A DNA stretch of 38,285 bases, from the IMG/VR virus record IMGVR_UViG_3300031715_000015, positions 1-38,285 of that record; one strand, 5' to 3'. A program made the translations under genes and the position numbers. The notes below the pieces were generated by a model. That model was not told the origin of the DNA, made no database searches, and saw nothing but the letters and a program-made list of their open reading frames with translations. The DNA comes from a virus. Shown here in pieces: positions 1 through 8,858 of this stretch; positions within the stretch are counted from its first letter, which is position 1; every line of letters begins with the position of its first letter.

Positions 1-2
1 CT

Positions 3-500
3 ATGTCGGGTCAATCGTGGTGCTCGGGTAGCTCTTCCGGGCTGATGTCTCAAGAGAAGGCGATAGGTTCTCTGAAGGCGTATTACGACTCAGTTGGGTC
101 TGGCAATCAGTGGGTCACGTCTTCTATCACGCTTGCCCACGTAAAACCTGGGGGCCTGCAGGGATGGGCCACAACAGGTGCCGTTTCAGTCTATGCGAAA
201 TGGCTGGATGCCGCGGATCTTTCTACGTCTTTGACGTTCGATTACGGGGCAGCTGTGCAAGGTCCTGTGACGTTTACTCATTCGAGTCTATATGCTGCGA
301 ATCGGCAAGCGGCACAATGGCAGCTTTGGCCCCAAGCCTCTAACAGCATGGCCGAGGCGATACAAGTGACATTGAGCGACGCGCCTCCTTCTGATAATAC
401 CGACATTACAGGGCAAGGCGTTCGTTGGCTTGGTGTAGCTTTCGATTTCATCCCGACAGGAATGCGTAAACAAGATCTAGGAGCTAGGGTAAGAGGATAA
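3..500 (+). CDS. Phage virion protein, probably 5'-truncated by the window edge
   Basis: The frame is open from the left edge to a TAA at 498-500, so the true start may lie upstream; the ATG at position 3 is simply the first one visible. The 165 residues contain no motif I recognise. They are rich in Ser, Thr, Gln, Trp and Ala and look like a beta-rich structural domain. The gene ends two bases before the S74-domain gene on the same strand and heads a continuous run of structural genes. A virion or tail-associated role is inferred from position only. Confidence 0.6.
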   Translation: MSGQSWCSGSSSGLMSQEKAIGSLKAYYDSVGSGNQWVTSSITLAHVKPGGLQGWATTGAVSVYAKWLDAADLSTSLTFDYGAAVQGPVTFTHSSLYAANRQAAQWQLWPQASNSMAEAIQVTLSDAPPSDNTDITGQGVRWLGVAFDFIPTGMRKQDLGARVRG

Positions 501-502
501 CT

Positions 503-1984
503 ATGACTGCTGTATCTCCCCTCGGTGGTTCGGGCTATCAGAGCGAAGATCAACCAGGATCTACGAATATCTACGATGGCGGCTCCCTTGGCGATGGCCC
601 TCAGTATGGATTCGGATCTGCTGGCAGAGGAGCCCCGGTTGATCCGAATGCCTACAATTATGGTGGGGGGGCCGGAGGCGCTGATTACTATACCAGTCAA
701 TACAATCAAATGGCTCAACAGGCGATGCAGCGCCAGGGAGCCCAAATAAATAATCAATATGATGCCAGGGATCAATCCAATGCCCAAGGCGTCATGGGTC
801 AGTACGGACAGCTAGGTAACTATTATCAGGGCGTACTGAATGGAACACGACCAAGCCTCGCCAATGCTCAAATGCAGGCGTCGACGGATCAATCAATCAA
901 CGCGCAGATGGCTATGGCAAATAGCTCTCGCGGCGGGCTGTCGGGCGCTTTAGCTCAGAGGCAGGCTGCGAATCAAGGCTCGCAGATGCTGCAGAACGCG
1001 GCGCAACAATCTATGATCGGCCGCATCCAGGAAGAGCAGGGTGCAGCGCAGGGCATGAGCGGTATGCTCCAGAATCAAGGGCAGTTTGCCTTAGGAGAGC
1101 AAAATCAGAACGCACAGGCAGCGGCGCAACAGGCTCAACTCCAGCAGCAGCAGAACGCTATCAATAGCCAGGCGAATCTTGGATACTCGCAGTTAGGCCA
1201 GCAAGTGCAAGGAGAGCAACTTCAAGCCCATATGCAGGGCCAGCAAGCGGGCCTAGAATCCTATCAGCAAGCAATGCAAGATGCGCAGAATAACAGTCAA
1301 GGTGTCAAAGACGTAATTGGAACGGTCGGCAGTACAGTTGGCTCCGTTTTCTCTGCGATTTCCGATCGACGTTTGAAGACTGACGTTCGTAATGCGGGCG
1401 GCACCGAAGCGGACCACTTTCTCGCTTCGCTCCATCCCTCTAGCTATCGTTATAGAAATCCCGCGGACGAACCGTCTCCGACTCCTAGTGGTGGGCGTTA
1501 CCTCGGCGTAATGGCTCAAGATGTGGAACGCGGCCCCACGGGGCACACGATCGTTAGAGATACGCCGCGTGGTAAGATGATTGACCAGGTGCCGGCCATG
1601 TCAGCCGTCTTAGCAGGTCTAGGTAGAATCAACGAGCGCCTATCCGCAATCGAGCACGGGAACCGAGGGTCGAGCTATGCCGACGCCGATCTGTCCGAGC
1701 CGAACGGCCCGGCTCATTGGACACTCCGAGAAGAGCCTGACTTCATTCTGGCCAAGAATCAACGCACGGGCGAAATGCAAAAGGTTCTTACCGGCCCTCT
1801 TACAGATCGAGAGTTTAGGCAGGCTATGGCACCGCACGGTGCCGGCCCTCTCGGCGCGAACGATCCTAGACGCATTCGGACCGTGGCGAATGACATGACT
1901 CTAGGAATGCAGGGACTTCAGAAGGCTTACGCAGATCTCGACATGAGAAGCAGGGCAGTGGCCGGACGTATGGGGAGATACTAA
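503..1984 (+). CDS. Virion protein with peptidase S74 (endosialidase-type intramolecular chaperone) domain
   Basis: Residues 1-60 are Gly-rich. Residues 60-275 are an extremely Gln/Ala-rich, probably helical or coiled-coil stretch. Around residue 287 the motif SDRRLKTDV begins a peptidase S74 domain that runs to about residue 390, with LGVMAQDVE and VPAMSAVLAGL in the expected order. In this family the domain trimerises the protein and then cuts itself off just before the Ser; Ser287 and Lys292 would be the catalytic pair. Unusually, about 100 further residues follow the domain, including the motif YADADLS, which recurs in the next gene. Its stop shares one base with the next start (TAATG). 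It is probably a fibre or tail-associated protein. Confidence 0.8.
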   Translation: MTAVSPLGGSGYQSEDQPGSTNIYDGGSLGDGPQYGFGSAGRGAPVDPNAYNYGGGAGGADYYTSQYNQMAQQAMQRQGAQINNQYDARDQSNAQGVMGQYGQLGNYYQGVLNGTRPSLANAQMQASTDQSINAQMAMANSSRGGLSGALAQRQAANQGSQMLQNAAQQSMIGRIQEEQGAAQGMSGMLQNQGQFALGEQNQNAQAAAQQAQLQQQQNAINSQANLGYSQLGQQVQGEQLQAHMQGQQAGLESYQQAMQDAQNNSQGVKDVIGTVGSTVGSVFSAISDRRLKTDVRNAGGTEADHFLASLHPSSYRYRNPADEPSPTPSGGRYLGVMAQDVERGPTGHTIVRDTPRGKMIDQVPAMSAVLAGLGRINERLSAIEHGNRGSSYADADLSEPNGPAHWTLREEPDFILAKNQRTGEMQKVLTGPLTDREFRQAMAPHGAGPLGANDPRRIRTVANDMTLGMQGLQKAYADLDMRSRAVAGRMGRY

Positions 1985-4560
1985 TGCCGTTCAAGAGCTT
2001 GGCACAAATGCGGTACCTATATTCACAAAACCCAGCCGTGGCTGCGAAGTTTACGGCTGAACAGAAGAAGGAAGGCAAACCGTTCCCCCGCGGTCGTGTG
2101 TCGGCTGCAGATCTTGATCTGTATCGTAGGCAGATCGCACAGCATTATCGAAACACGCTCCAGGCTGCAGATTTCGATATGGGAGGTGACATCGGCGGAG
2201 ACATCGGCGGAGACATCGGCGGGGGAGCGGGCGGGGGGTTCTCGGCGATGGATCAGACGAATCCCTACAGCGCCGGCGGAAACGTCGATCCTAATATCTT
2301 AGCGATGGATCGTACGAATCCTTACGATACGAGCGGAAACGTCGATCCTAATATCTCAGCGATGGATCGTACGAATCCTTACGATACGAGCGGAAACGTC
2401 GATCCTAATATCTCAGCGATGGATCGTACGAATCCTTACGATACGAGCGGAGCGGTAGGTTCAGCAGGCATCGGAGGTGGCTCGGGCCCTAACAGCGCTT
2501 CCTTGGCTGGAGGCGGGACTCCTTACGATACGAGCGGAGCGGTAGGTTCAGCAGGCATCGGAGGTGGCTCGGGCCCTAACAGCGCTTCCTTGGCTGGAGG
2601 CGGGAATCCGTACGCAGGTGCAGGAGCAGGGGCCGTCCAGGGCAATGCGGCCGCTGCTAATACAGCAGCGCAGAATAAGAAGCCCGATAACACTAGTAAA
2701 TGGTTGAAATTCGCCGGCGATATGTCGAAAAACTTGAAATTTGCACAAGCCTCATCAGCCTCTGTGCCTCAAATGACCCCTTTGCCTGGCACAATGCTTA
2801 CGATGAATCAAGGTGCTTTTTCGCCGCAGCACATTTCAGGCGCTGACATCGATCTTTATCACAGGCGGCGTTACGCTGACGCCGATCTATCCTCCGAGAA
2901 CGTGACTCCTGAGCAAATGGCAGCTATGGGCATTGGTAATCAAGGCAATATGATCCCACCCCCTGCCCCAATGGCATCGCAACCCATGCCGGCGTCCCCC
3001 GCAAACGTTCCAGACGCGTACGCGAGCATGTCTCCCGTGGAGATTCAGAACGCGAGACAGAGCATTCTCAATGCCCGATCGAACGGTAGTCTTTCAAACG
3101 AGGTTGCGGAGAATGCGCTGAGATCCCTCCCACCGACGTCCGCGCCTCCTCCCTCACCATCTCCCACGGCGCCTGTCCCGGTCAATCCAGCTAAGCTATC
3201 TCTTTCTGCCCCCTCTGCGCCCTCTAATCAGCAGCCCGGCGGACCGGGCTATGATTCATCGTCGGTACCCCCAGCGCGCACTGTAAGAATACCGGCGACG
3301 AACACGCCGCTAATTGACCCGTCACGTATCGCTGTCTTAAGTACGGATCAGAACAATGTAATCGCAGCACAGAAGCAGATAGGAGCGGCCGAGGCACAGG
3401 CAGAGCTAGATAAAGGCACCGCTGCGGCCGGCAAAGCTCAGCTTATGGGCCAGCAGGGCGAACAGGATCGTCAATACGCGAAGGATCTAGACGCGTGGTA
3501 CGACAAGCAACAGAGGGTATACGACAGGTTCTCACAAGACGTAGCAAATCGGAAAATAGATCCTGATAGGTGGTGGAAGTCTCAGAGCACAGGCAGTCAA
3601 ATCATGTACATACTGGCGGCTGCTTTTTCAGGGCTAGCTACAGGCGTGAAAGGCGGGCCGAACGTAGCTTTAGACACCATTAATCGAAAGATCAGCGCTG
3701 ACTTAGAAGCTCAGAGGCAAGATATCGAATCGGGACGGTATCGTCTCTCTGATATGAAAGGTCTGTTAGCGGATGCCTACCGACGAACTGGCGATATGAA
3801 GCAAGCCATGGCCTTATCTCATTCGCAAGCGTTGCAGCAATATGATCTAGAACAACAATCATACGCTGCCAAGAGCGGTAGCCGAGCCGCGATGTCTAAG
3901 AGCAACCTACTCTCGAATCAAATGCAGCTCGACGCGGATAAGTATGCAGCGACTCTATATCAGTATAGACCTGCTACGACCGCGACGGTTGGAGGGATGT
4001 CGGCCGCGGATCAAAAGAAGATCGGAGAATTGGCGGCCCAGTATCAGAAGGATGCTGCGGCGAATGGTCACGAGATGCGGCCTGAGGAGGCTCGCCGTCG
4101 CGCTTCTGCTACCCTAGGATTTACTACGGGAAATGGCTACAGCCCCATGGCGAAAGAGGGGAGCAACAAGACGTCTCAGAAGGATGCAGAGCAGATTCGA
4201 GCAAATCAGAACGCTCTAGCCAGTATCGATGCAATGTTAGCGCTTCGACAGAAGCACAATGGCGGTTCCGTGGATCCTGATGATACCGCGGAGGGCAAGG
4301 CGATGGCCGCCCGCACGCAAGAGCAATTGGTAGCAGCACTAGGCAAGACAAATGCCCAGCTTTTGCAACGAACCGGAGAATTGATTCCGAGCGATCCTCT
4401 AGCTATGAGCACAGCTGGTCTGGTTGGGAAAGACCCGATTGGAACTAGATTACGTACGGCGAAGCAAATGCTCCAAGCCGAGCTTAGCCGGATGCAAGCG
4501 ACCCCAGGTGCGCCCGGCAGCGCAGGGGATCAAGTGCAGATCACTCCTGAAGAGGAATGA
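1984..4560 (+). CDS. Large repeat-containing phage structural protein
   Basis: This is an 858-residue protein. Its N-terminus, MPFKSLAQMRYLYSQNPAVA, matches a short motif (xSKAQxRYxYAxxPxxA) found at the start of many small phage proteins of unknown role. Residues 68-210 are tandem repeats: three copies of Gly-Asp-Ile-Gly, about four of a 19-residue unit (AMDRTNPYDTSGNVDPNIS) and two of a 29-residue Gly/Ser-rich unit. A Pro-rich linker follows at about 320-440, then a charged, mostly helical region with one hydrophobic stretch (IMYILAAAFSGLATGV) near residue 540. The motif DIDLYHRRRYADADLS echoes both its own N-terminal part and the previous gene. It ends in an ATGA overlap with the next gene. 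A virion or ejection role is inferred; the function is unknown. Confidence 0.7.
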   Translation: MPFKSLAQMRYLYSQNPAVAAKFTAEQKKEGKPFPRGRVSAADLDLYRRQIAQHYRNTLQAADFDMGGDIGGDIGGDIGGGAGGGFSAMDQTNPYSAGGNVDPNILAMDRTNPYDTSGNVDPNISAMDRTNPYDTSGNVDPNISAMDRTNPYDTSGAVGSAGIGGGSGPNSASLAGGGTPYDTSGAVGSAGIGGGSGPNSASLAGGGNPYAGAGAGAVQGNAAAANTAAQNKKPDNTSKWLKFAGDMSKNLKFAQASSASVPQMTPLPGTMLTMNQGAFSPQHISGADIDLYHRRRYADADLSSENVTPEQMAAMGIGNQGNMIPPPAPMASQPMPASPANVPDAYASMSPVEIQNARQSILNARSNGSLSNEVAENALRSLPPTSAPPPSPSPTAPVPVNPAKLSLSAPSAPSNQQPGGPGYDSSSVPPARTVRIPATNTPLIDPSRIAVLSTDQNNVIAAQKQIGAAEAQAELDKGTAAAGKAQLMGQQGEQDRQYAKDLDAWYDKQQRVYDRFSQDVANRKIDPDRWWKSQSTGSQIMYILAAAFSGLATGVKGGPNVALDTINRKISADLEAQRQDIESGRYRLSDMKGLLADAYRRTGDMKQAMALSHSQALQQYDLEQQSYAAKSGSRAAMSKSNLLSNQMQLDADKYAATLYQYRPATTATVGGMSAADQKKIGELAAQYQKDAAANGHEMRPEEARRRASATLGFTTGNGYSPMAKEGSNKTSQKDAEQIRANQNALASIDAMLALRQKHNGGSVDPDDTAEGKAMAARTQEQLVAALGKTNAQLLQRTGELIPSDPLAMSTAGLVGKDPIGTRLRTAKQMLQAELSRMQATPGAPGSAGDQVQITPEEE
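2188..2607 (+). repeat. In-frame tandem repeats inside the 858-aa structural gene
   Basis: Three repeat families follow one another. A 12-base unit (GACATCGGCGGA) occurs three times at 2188-2223. A 57-base unit starts at 2245, 2302, 2359 and, partially, 2416; copies two to four are almost identical. An 87-base unit is repeated exactly or nearly so at 2434-2520 and 2521-2607. All periods are multiples of three, so gain or loss of copies keeps the frame. Near-identity at DNA level points to recent expansion. Confidence 0.92.
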
Positions 4561-7517
4561 TGGACCCCGTCCCTAATCCGACCTCGCCGTCACCCGCGGG
4601 GCTCCAAGCTCAGCTTTACGACGCCTCTGGACAACCGATCCCCCTCTCCGACGATGCGGCGCAAGCCGTCGTCTCAGGACAGGCCGGCTTCCTTAAGGGT
4701 GAAAAGGTCCACGTTGTAAAGGACGGCGTCGTAGGTACCGTTCCCTCGGAGCAAGCAGGCATCGCCTTACAGCAAGGCTCACGCCTCGCAACGGACTCGG
4801 AGATACACCAAGCGAAAGTAGAAGCGAAGTACGGCGGCGCTAGTGGGATGGCCATGACGGGCCTTCTAGGCGCTGCCTCGGGTCTTACGGCCGGTCTCTC
4901 GGACGCCGCTATCTCGGGGCTAGGAGGGAAGCAGTACATACAAGAGCACCGCGAAGCGAATCCGCTGACGTTCACAGGAGGGCAGGTCTTAGGCGCCGTC
5001 GCCCCTGCTTTCGTAGGTGACGAAGCAGGCCTCGCTGGCCTGGCCGCCGAGGGCGCGGACGCTGCGAAAGGGACCGAGGCTCTCGGCGCGGCAAAGACCG
5101 CTATAAAGGCAGCTAGCGCCCCATACAGCGCCATGAGCGCGGCGGGCAAGGGCATTGAAAAAGTCGTTCAAAGTGCCATGGGCGCCGAGAATGGCGGCTC
5201 TGTTATTGCAGGCCTAGCCAAGAAAGCCCTAACGAAAGGCGCTGGATCAGCGGCCGAGGCGGCTCTCGTAGGAGGAGCCCAGCAGCTTGACGAGGACATG
5301 CTCGGTGACCATGAGATCAACGGCGAAAAGCTGTTAGCGGCCATGGGCCACGGTGCTTTGCTCGGACTCGTAGGTGGCGCTGGCCTAACGGCTGCGGGGG
5401 AAATAGGCTCACACGTCCTAGGCCGAGCTAAGCCTGCTCTTGGAGGGCTAGCGGAAGAAGAGGCCTTTAGGGCTCTGAACTCTAGTAAGGCTTTCGCAAA
5501 GGAAGCCGAAAATATCCCAGGGGGCGCTAGAGGTATAGGCAGAAAACTTCTACATGATAAACTAATCGGCTTTGGTGAACGTGTGGAAGATATCGCACCA
5601 AAGATTGAGAAGGCTCGCATTGCTGCAGGGGAAAAGATTTCCTCTATATTAGAGACCGCAGATAATGCAGGTTATGAAGGACCAAATATTTCTGAAATAG
5701 AGAGACAAGTCCGACGGCAAATCATCCCTAAACTAGAGAAGTTACGCAGTTCGAACCGAGGGGCTTTAGATAGAGTCGAAGGATTACTTAACGACTTGAA
5801 GAGCTATGCGGAAGGCTTTTCTCCTCACGAAGTACCTGAGCCTATCTTCGGGGTCAGCCTGGCCTCTGACGAACTAAAGGCAGCTAAGTTCAGGGGGCAA
5901 CAGCCGATTGGTATAGATACATCCTACGTCCCTTATGTCAAGGACGCTGATAGCTCTTTGACCGATGAGATGGGCCCACAAAGGTCTGCTTTCAAGATTC
6001 CGAAGGCAGGGAACGAAGTGACCTTATCTGGCTCTGTAGAGCAGACTAAAGCACATAAAATAGGTAATAAACCATTCGGACTCAATGCTAAACACGATGT
6101 CTTTCTGAAACCCGAGGCCTTTACTGATGAGCTATCGTCATCGAGGAAACCTATTAATGTCGGTGAAGATCTAGTTAAAACCAATCAGCTTAGAAGCAAT
6201 GCTCGAAAAGAATACGAGCAAAATCTTCGTTTGAATTTTCAACAAGCCCATGAATTTCGATCTCTTGTTGACGACCATATTCGCTGGTCTACTAATCCTC
6301 TTATGCCAGTCAACGAAACCACAGAGGCGATGAAGACCTTCCGAAACATTGTGGAAGGCGCGATAGAACGTTCCGGCGATAAAGCCGCCCAAGAAATGGG
6401 TGGTTCGTTTCTAGATGATTATAGGAAAGCTAAGCTTGCTTACCGTCAGCTTAAGGTAGCACACCAGGCTGCGGAAGATGCCGTCACTCGAGGAGAAGCT
6501 AATAGAAAGATTTCTCTTAGTGACTACATAGCAGGCAACGCCTCTAGCCACTTCCCTGGTATAGCTCGCGGTCTTACCGGCGGTTTGACCGGCGCTGCCG
6601 CGGGGGCTGCGGGCGATGAGGCAGAGGGCACCGGAGGCACCGGGCTTTTAGCAGGCGCCGCGACCGGCGTTCTCGGAGCGCTGGCACACCATGCCATACG
6701 TACCAGAGGGAATGCCACGGCCGCGGTTATGCTAGATAAGCTCGCATCGCTTCGAGGTATCGAACGCGCGTCAACGCACATCGATAATCAGATCGACCGC
6801 GGTATAGGCGGCTTTTTCAAGGAAGAAGGTCGTATCCCTGTAAAACTCAAGGAGCCGATCCAAGGCGCGGGCGACGAACACGCCGCCGTGACATCCGCCC
6901 GTAAGGCCATCGATACTGCTTCCCGACCCGTTCAGCACGTGGCCGACATCGAACGCGCCGCGTCGCCGATTGCAGAGCACGCACCGAAGGTTTCCAATTC
7001 CTTCCAGCGCGCGGCGCTACGAGCGACGATGTACCTAGCGCAGAACGCGCCGAAGCCGTTAACGAAGCCGAGCATTACGCCGCAGTTTGACCGGCCGGTA
7101 ATACCCGACGCGCAGAAAGCAGACTACGCCAGGCAGGTGCAAGCGGTGCATGACCCGATGAGCGTTCTCTCGGACATGTCCGCGGGGCGGGTTACACGCT
7201 CTCAGGTGCAGGCGATCCAGGTGGTCTACCCGTCTCTCTATAACGAGGTAGTTCAACGCTTTCACGAGCGTTTGGCGGATTTGAAAACTCCTCTGAGCTA
7301 CTCGCAGAAAGTTCAGATGTCTACGCTACTCGGCCAACCGGCGGATCAGACGTTGACACCGGAGTTTATCGGTGCCGTGCAAGCGAATTACCACACTAGA
7401 CCTGACGGTGGACCTGGGGGGCATAAAGGCCATGGGCATCAGGCACATACACAGCGCCCTCTTCGTAACGACCTATCTAAGGACGTTGCACTTAGTATTG
7501 GCCGAAAGCCCGGATAA
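4557..7517 (+). CDS. Very large virion protein with Gly/Ala-rich membrane-like segments (candidate ejection protein)
   Basis: This is a 986-residue protein starting in an ATGA overlap with the previous gene. It contains several long Gly/Ala-rich hydrophobic stretches, near residues 100-125, 260-290 and 680-720, separated by charged helical regions. Phage proteins of this make-up are often internal virion or DNA-ejection proteins that enter the host envelope. That role is inferred, because no domain is recognised. The C-terminus is His/Gly-rich (GGPGGHKGHGHQAH). Bases about 5500-6540 are visibly more AT-rich than both ends of the same gene, which suggests a mosaic origin. Confidence 0.7.
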   Translation: MMDPVPNPTSPSPAGLQAQLYDASGQPIPLSDDAAQAVVSGQAGFLKGEKVHVVKDGVVGTVPSEQAGIALQQGSRLATDSEIHQAKVEAKYGGASGMAMTGLLGAASGLTAGLSDAAISGLGGKQYIQEHREANPLTFTGGQVLGAVAPAFVGDEAGLAGLAAEGADAAKGTEALGAAKTAIKAASAPYSAMSAAGKGIEKVVQSAMGAENGGSVIAGLAKKALTKGAGSAAEAALVGGAQQLDEDMLGDHEINGEKLLAAMGHGALLGLVGGAGLTAAGEIGSHVLGRAKPALGGLAEEEAFRALNSSKAFAKEAENIPGGARGIGRKLLHDKLIGFGERVEDIAPKIEKARIAAGEKISSILETADNAGYEGPNISEIERQVRRQIIPKLEKLRSSNRGALDRVEGLLNDLKSYAEGFSPHEVPEPIFGVSLASDELKAAKFRGQQPIGIDTSYVPYVKDADSSLTDEMGPQRSAFKIPKAGNEVTLSGSVEQTKAHKIGNKPFGLNAKHDVFLKPEAFTDELSSSRKPINVGEDLVKTNQLRSNARKEYEQNLRLNFQQAHEFRSLVDDHIRWSTNPLMPVNETTEAMKTFRNIVEGAIERSGDKAAQEMGGSFLDDYRKAKLAYRQLKVAHQAAEDAVTRGEANRKISLSDYIAGNASSHFPGIARGLTGGLTGAAAGAAGDEAEGTGGTGLLAGAATGVLGALAHHAIRTRGNATAAVMLDKLASLRGIERASTHIDNQIDRGIGGFFKEEGRIPVKLKEPIQGAGDEHAAVTSARKAIDTASRPVQHVADIERAASPIAEHAPKVSNSFQRAALRATMYLAQNAPKPLTKPSITPQFDRPVIPDAQKADYARQVQAVHDPMSVLSDMSAGRVTRSQVQAIQVVYPSLYNEVVQRFHERLADLKTPLSYSQKVQMSTLLGQPADQTLTPEFIGAVQANYHTRPDGGPGGHKGHGHQAHTQRPLRNDLSKDVALSIGRKPG

Positions 7518-7555
7518 CACCCCGCCGTAACCCTTTTTCACGTCGCCTCCGGGCG

Positions 7556-7954
7556 ATGAGTACGATCCAGGGGAACTATGAGGGCGAGGGCGCTAACGTA
7601 TCAGGGAGCGCTGCGAAAACCCTGGTAGGAGACGTCCCTGCGACGAACACGGCCACGTCGACCGGGCCGGCAGGGACCATGCAATCGGTCGCAATCGACC
7701 GAAGGCGTAGGTTGCGCGTCTCGTCTGAAAGCGCCCGATCGGCCGTGGCCATTAACTACGGAAGCGGAGATCAGATCCTGACTTACGCCTCCAGAGGTAT
7801 CTACATCACGACGACGGGCAATCTCGCCGTCCGATTTGCTGACGATACTTCGGACGTCACGTTGACTGGGTTGAATGCAGGTCAGTGGTACCCCTTCTCG
7901 GTGGCGATTGTCCGGCAAACTAGCAGCACAGCCGCGGGATTCCTTCTTTTCTGA
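7556..7954 (+). CDS. Small virion protein, possibly a spike-base type protein
   Basis: A 132-residue beta-rich protein. Its C-terminal half reads GIYITTTGNLAVRFADD, then VTLTGLNAGQWYPFSVAIV, then STAAGFLLF. This layout resembles small phage spike-base or baseplate proteins, which often end in a similar Thr-Gly-Leu-x-Ala-Gly-Gln pattern. That match is from memory, so the family call is tentative. It sits just before the tail-fibre genes. The ATG at 7556 follows a 38-base gap; no strong Shine-Dalgarno is visible. Confidence 0.6.
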   Translation: MSTIQGNYEGEGANVSGSAAKTLVGDVPATNTATSTGPAGTMQSVAIDRRRRLRVSSESARSAVAINYGSGDQILTYASRGIYITTTGNLAVRFADDTSDVTLTGLNAGQWYPFSVAIVRQTSSTAAGFLLF

Positions 7955-7975
7955 GTCTGACCATGGAGAGCAACC

Positions 7976-8848
7976 GTGCATCTAGGAGTGACTCTGGTCA
8001 TAGCTGGGCGTCCTCCTCCACATACAGGCACAGCGGCTCAGACACTATCAGGGTTACAGCAAAGCTCGACGGGCGCCCAAACTTTTTCGGGATCTTCCTC
8101 TCAATGCCTAGTCAGTCTCCAGCAAGCGGTCACTGGGACGAATGAAATGGGCCAGGTATACGTAGGTACCTACGCTAGTCGACCCGCTGCAGCATCTGCT
8201 GCGATGTACATTCCCACAGACGGACCAGTCTCTTTCGCGTCGGACGGATCCACGTGGTATCCTCAAATCCCCGGTGCACCTGTAGGTACGGAAGTCTGTC
8301 CAGGAAACGTTAGCCCTTTCACGACAGTAACCGGCGGAAGTAACCTCTCTACGACGAACATAGCTGGCGGCTGCCTCTCGATCGTCGCTAGTACCGCTGG
8401 GAGCGCGCAAAATCTTCAGTGCTGGGAGGTAGCGTACTCTACAGCGCAAACGGTTACCGCGTGGATCAACACGTTCATGGATAACCAAACCGCGTTCCGA
8501 GGCATTCATATTCGGGATGCTACTGGTGGGAAGGTCGCAGCTTTCGGAATCGACTATACGAGCGGCACGGCTCATATGGCTGTGAACTACTATACTAATC
8601 TCACCACCTACAGTTCGTCCTTTTTCGCAGACTCTGTGCCTGTTATACCCAAGATGCCGCTAGGGCTCAGGATACGACCTCTAGGTTCGAACAAGTACGC
8701 CTATGACTCATCGATAGACGGCATCACGTGGGCTACCATCGGGAGTGAGTCGCTCTCCTTCGTGCCCGCCGCGAGCAAGTGCGGTTTGACTTTAGGTCCC
8801 TACAACTTCGGGTCAATGATGACCTGCCTCTCGTTCAAGGTCGCATAG
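7976..8848 (+). CDS. Tail fibre/spike protein, paralogue A of the MHLG pair
   Basis: The GTG start at 7976 has GGAGAG upstream at good spacing. The 290-residue product begins MHLG and then carries about two copies of a 25-residue module of the type GTAAQTLSGLQQSSTG, also found in the next gene. The segment from about residue 60 to 90 (YASRPAAASAAMYIPTDGP) resembles a short connector common in phage fibres. The rest is a beta-rich, probably lectin-like domain of about 200 residues. The shared head with a different distal domain suggests two alternative receptor-binding or decoration proteins. The function is inferred from position and repeats. Confidence 0.65.
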   Translation: MHLGVTLVIAGRPPPHTGTAAQTLSGLQQSSTGAQTFSGSSSQCLVSLQQAVTGTNEMGQVYVGTYASRPAAASAAMYIPTDGPVSFASDGSTWYPQIPGAPVGTEVCPGNVSPFTTVTGGSNLSTTNIAGGCLSIVASTAGSAQNLQCWEVAYSTAQTVTAWINTFMDNQTAFRGIHIRDATGGKVAAFGIDYTSGTAHMAVNYYTNLTTYSSSFFADSVPVIPKMPLGLRIRPLGSNKYAYDSSIDGITWATIGSESLSFVPAASKCGLTLGPYNFGSMMTCLSFKVA

Positions 8849-8858
8849 GGAGACCGCC

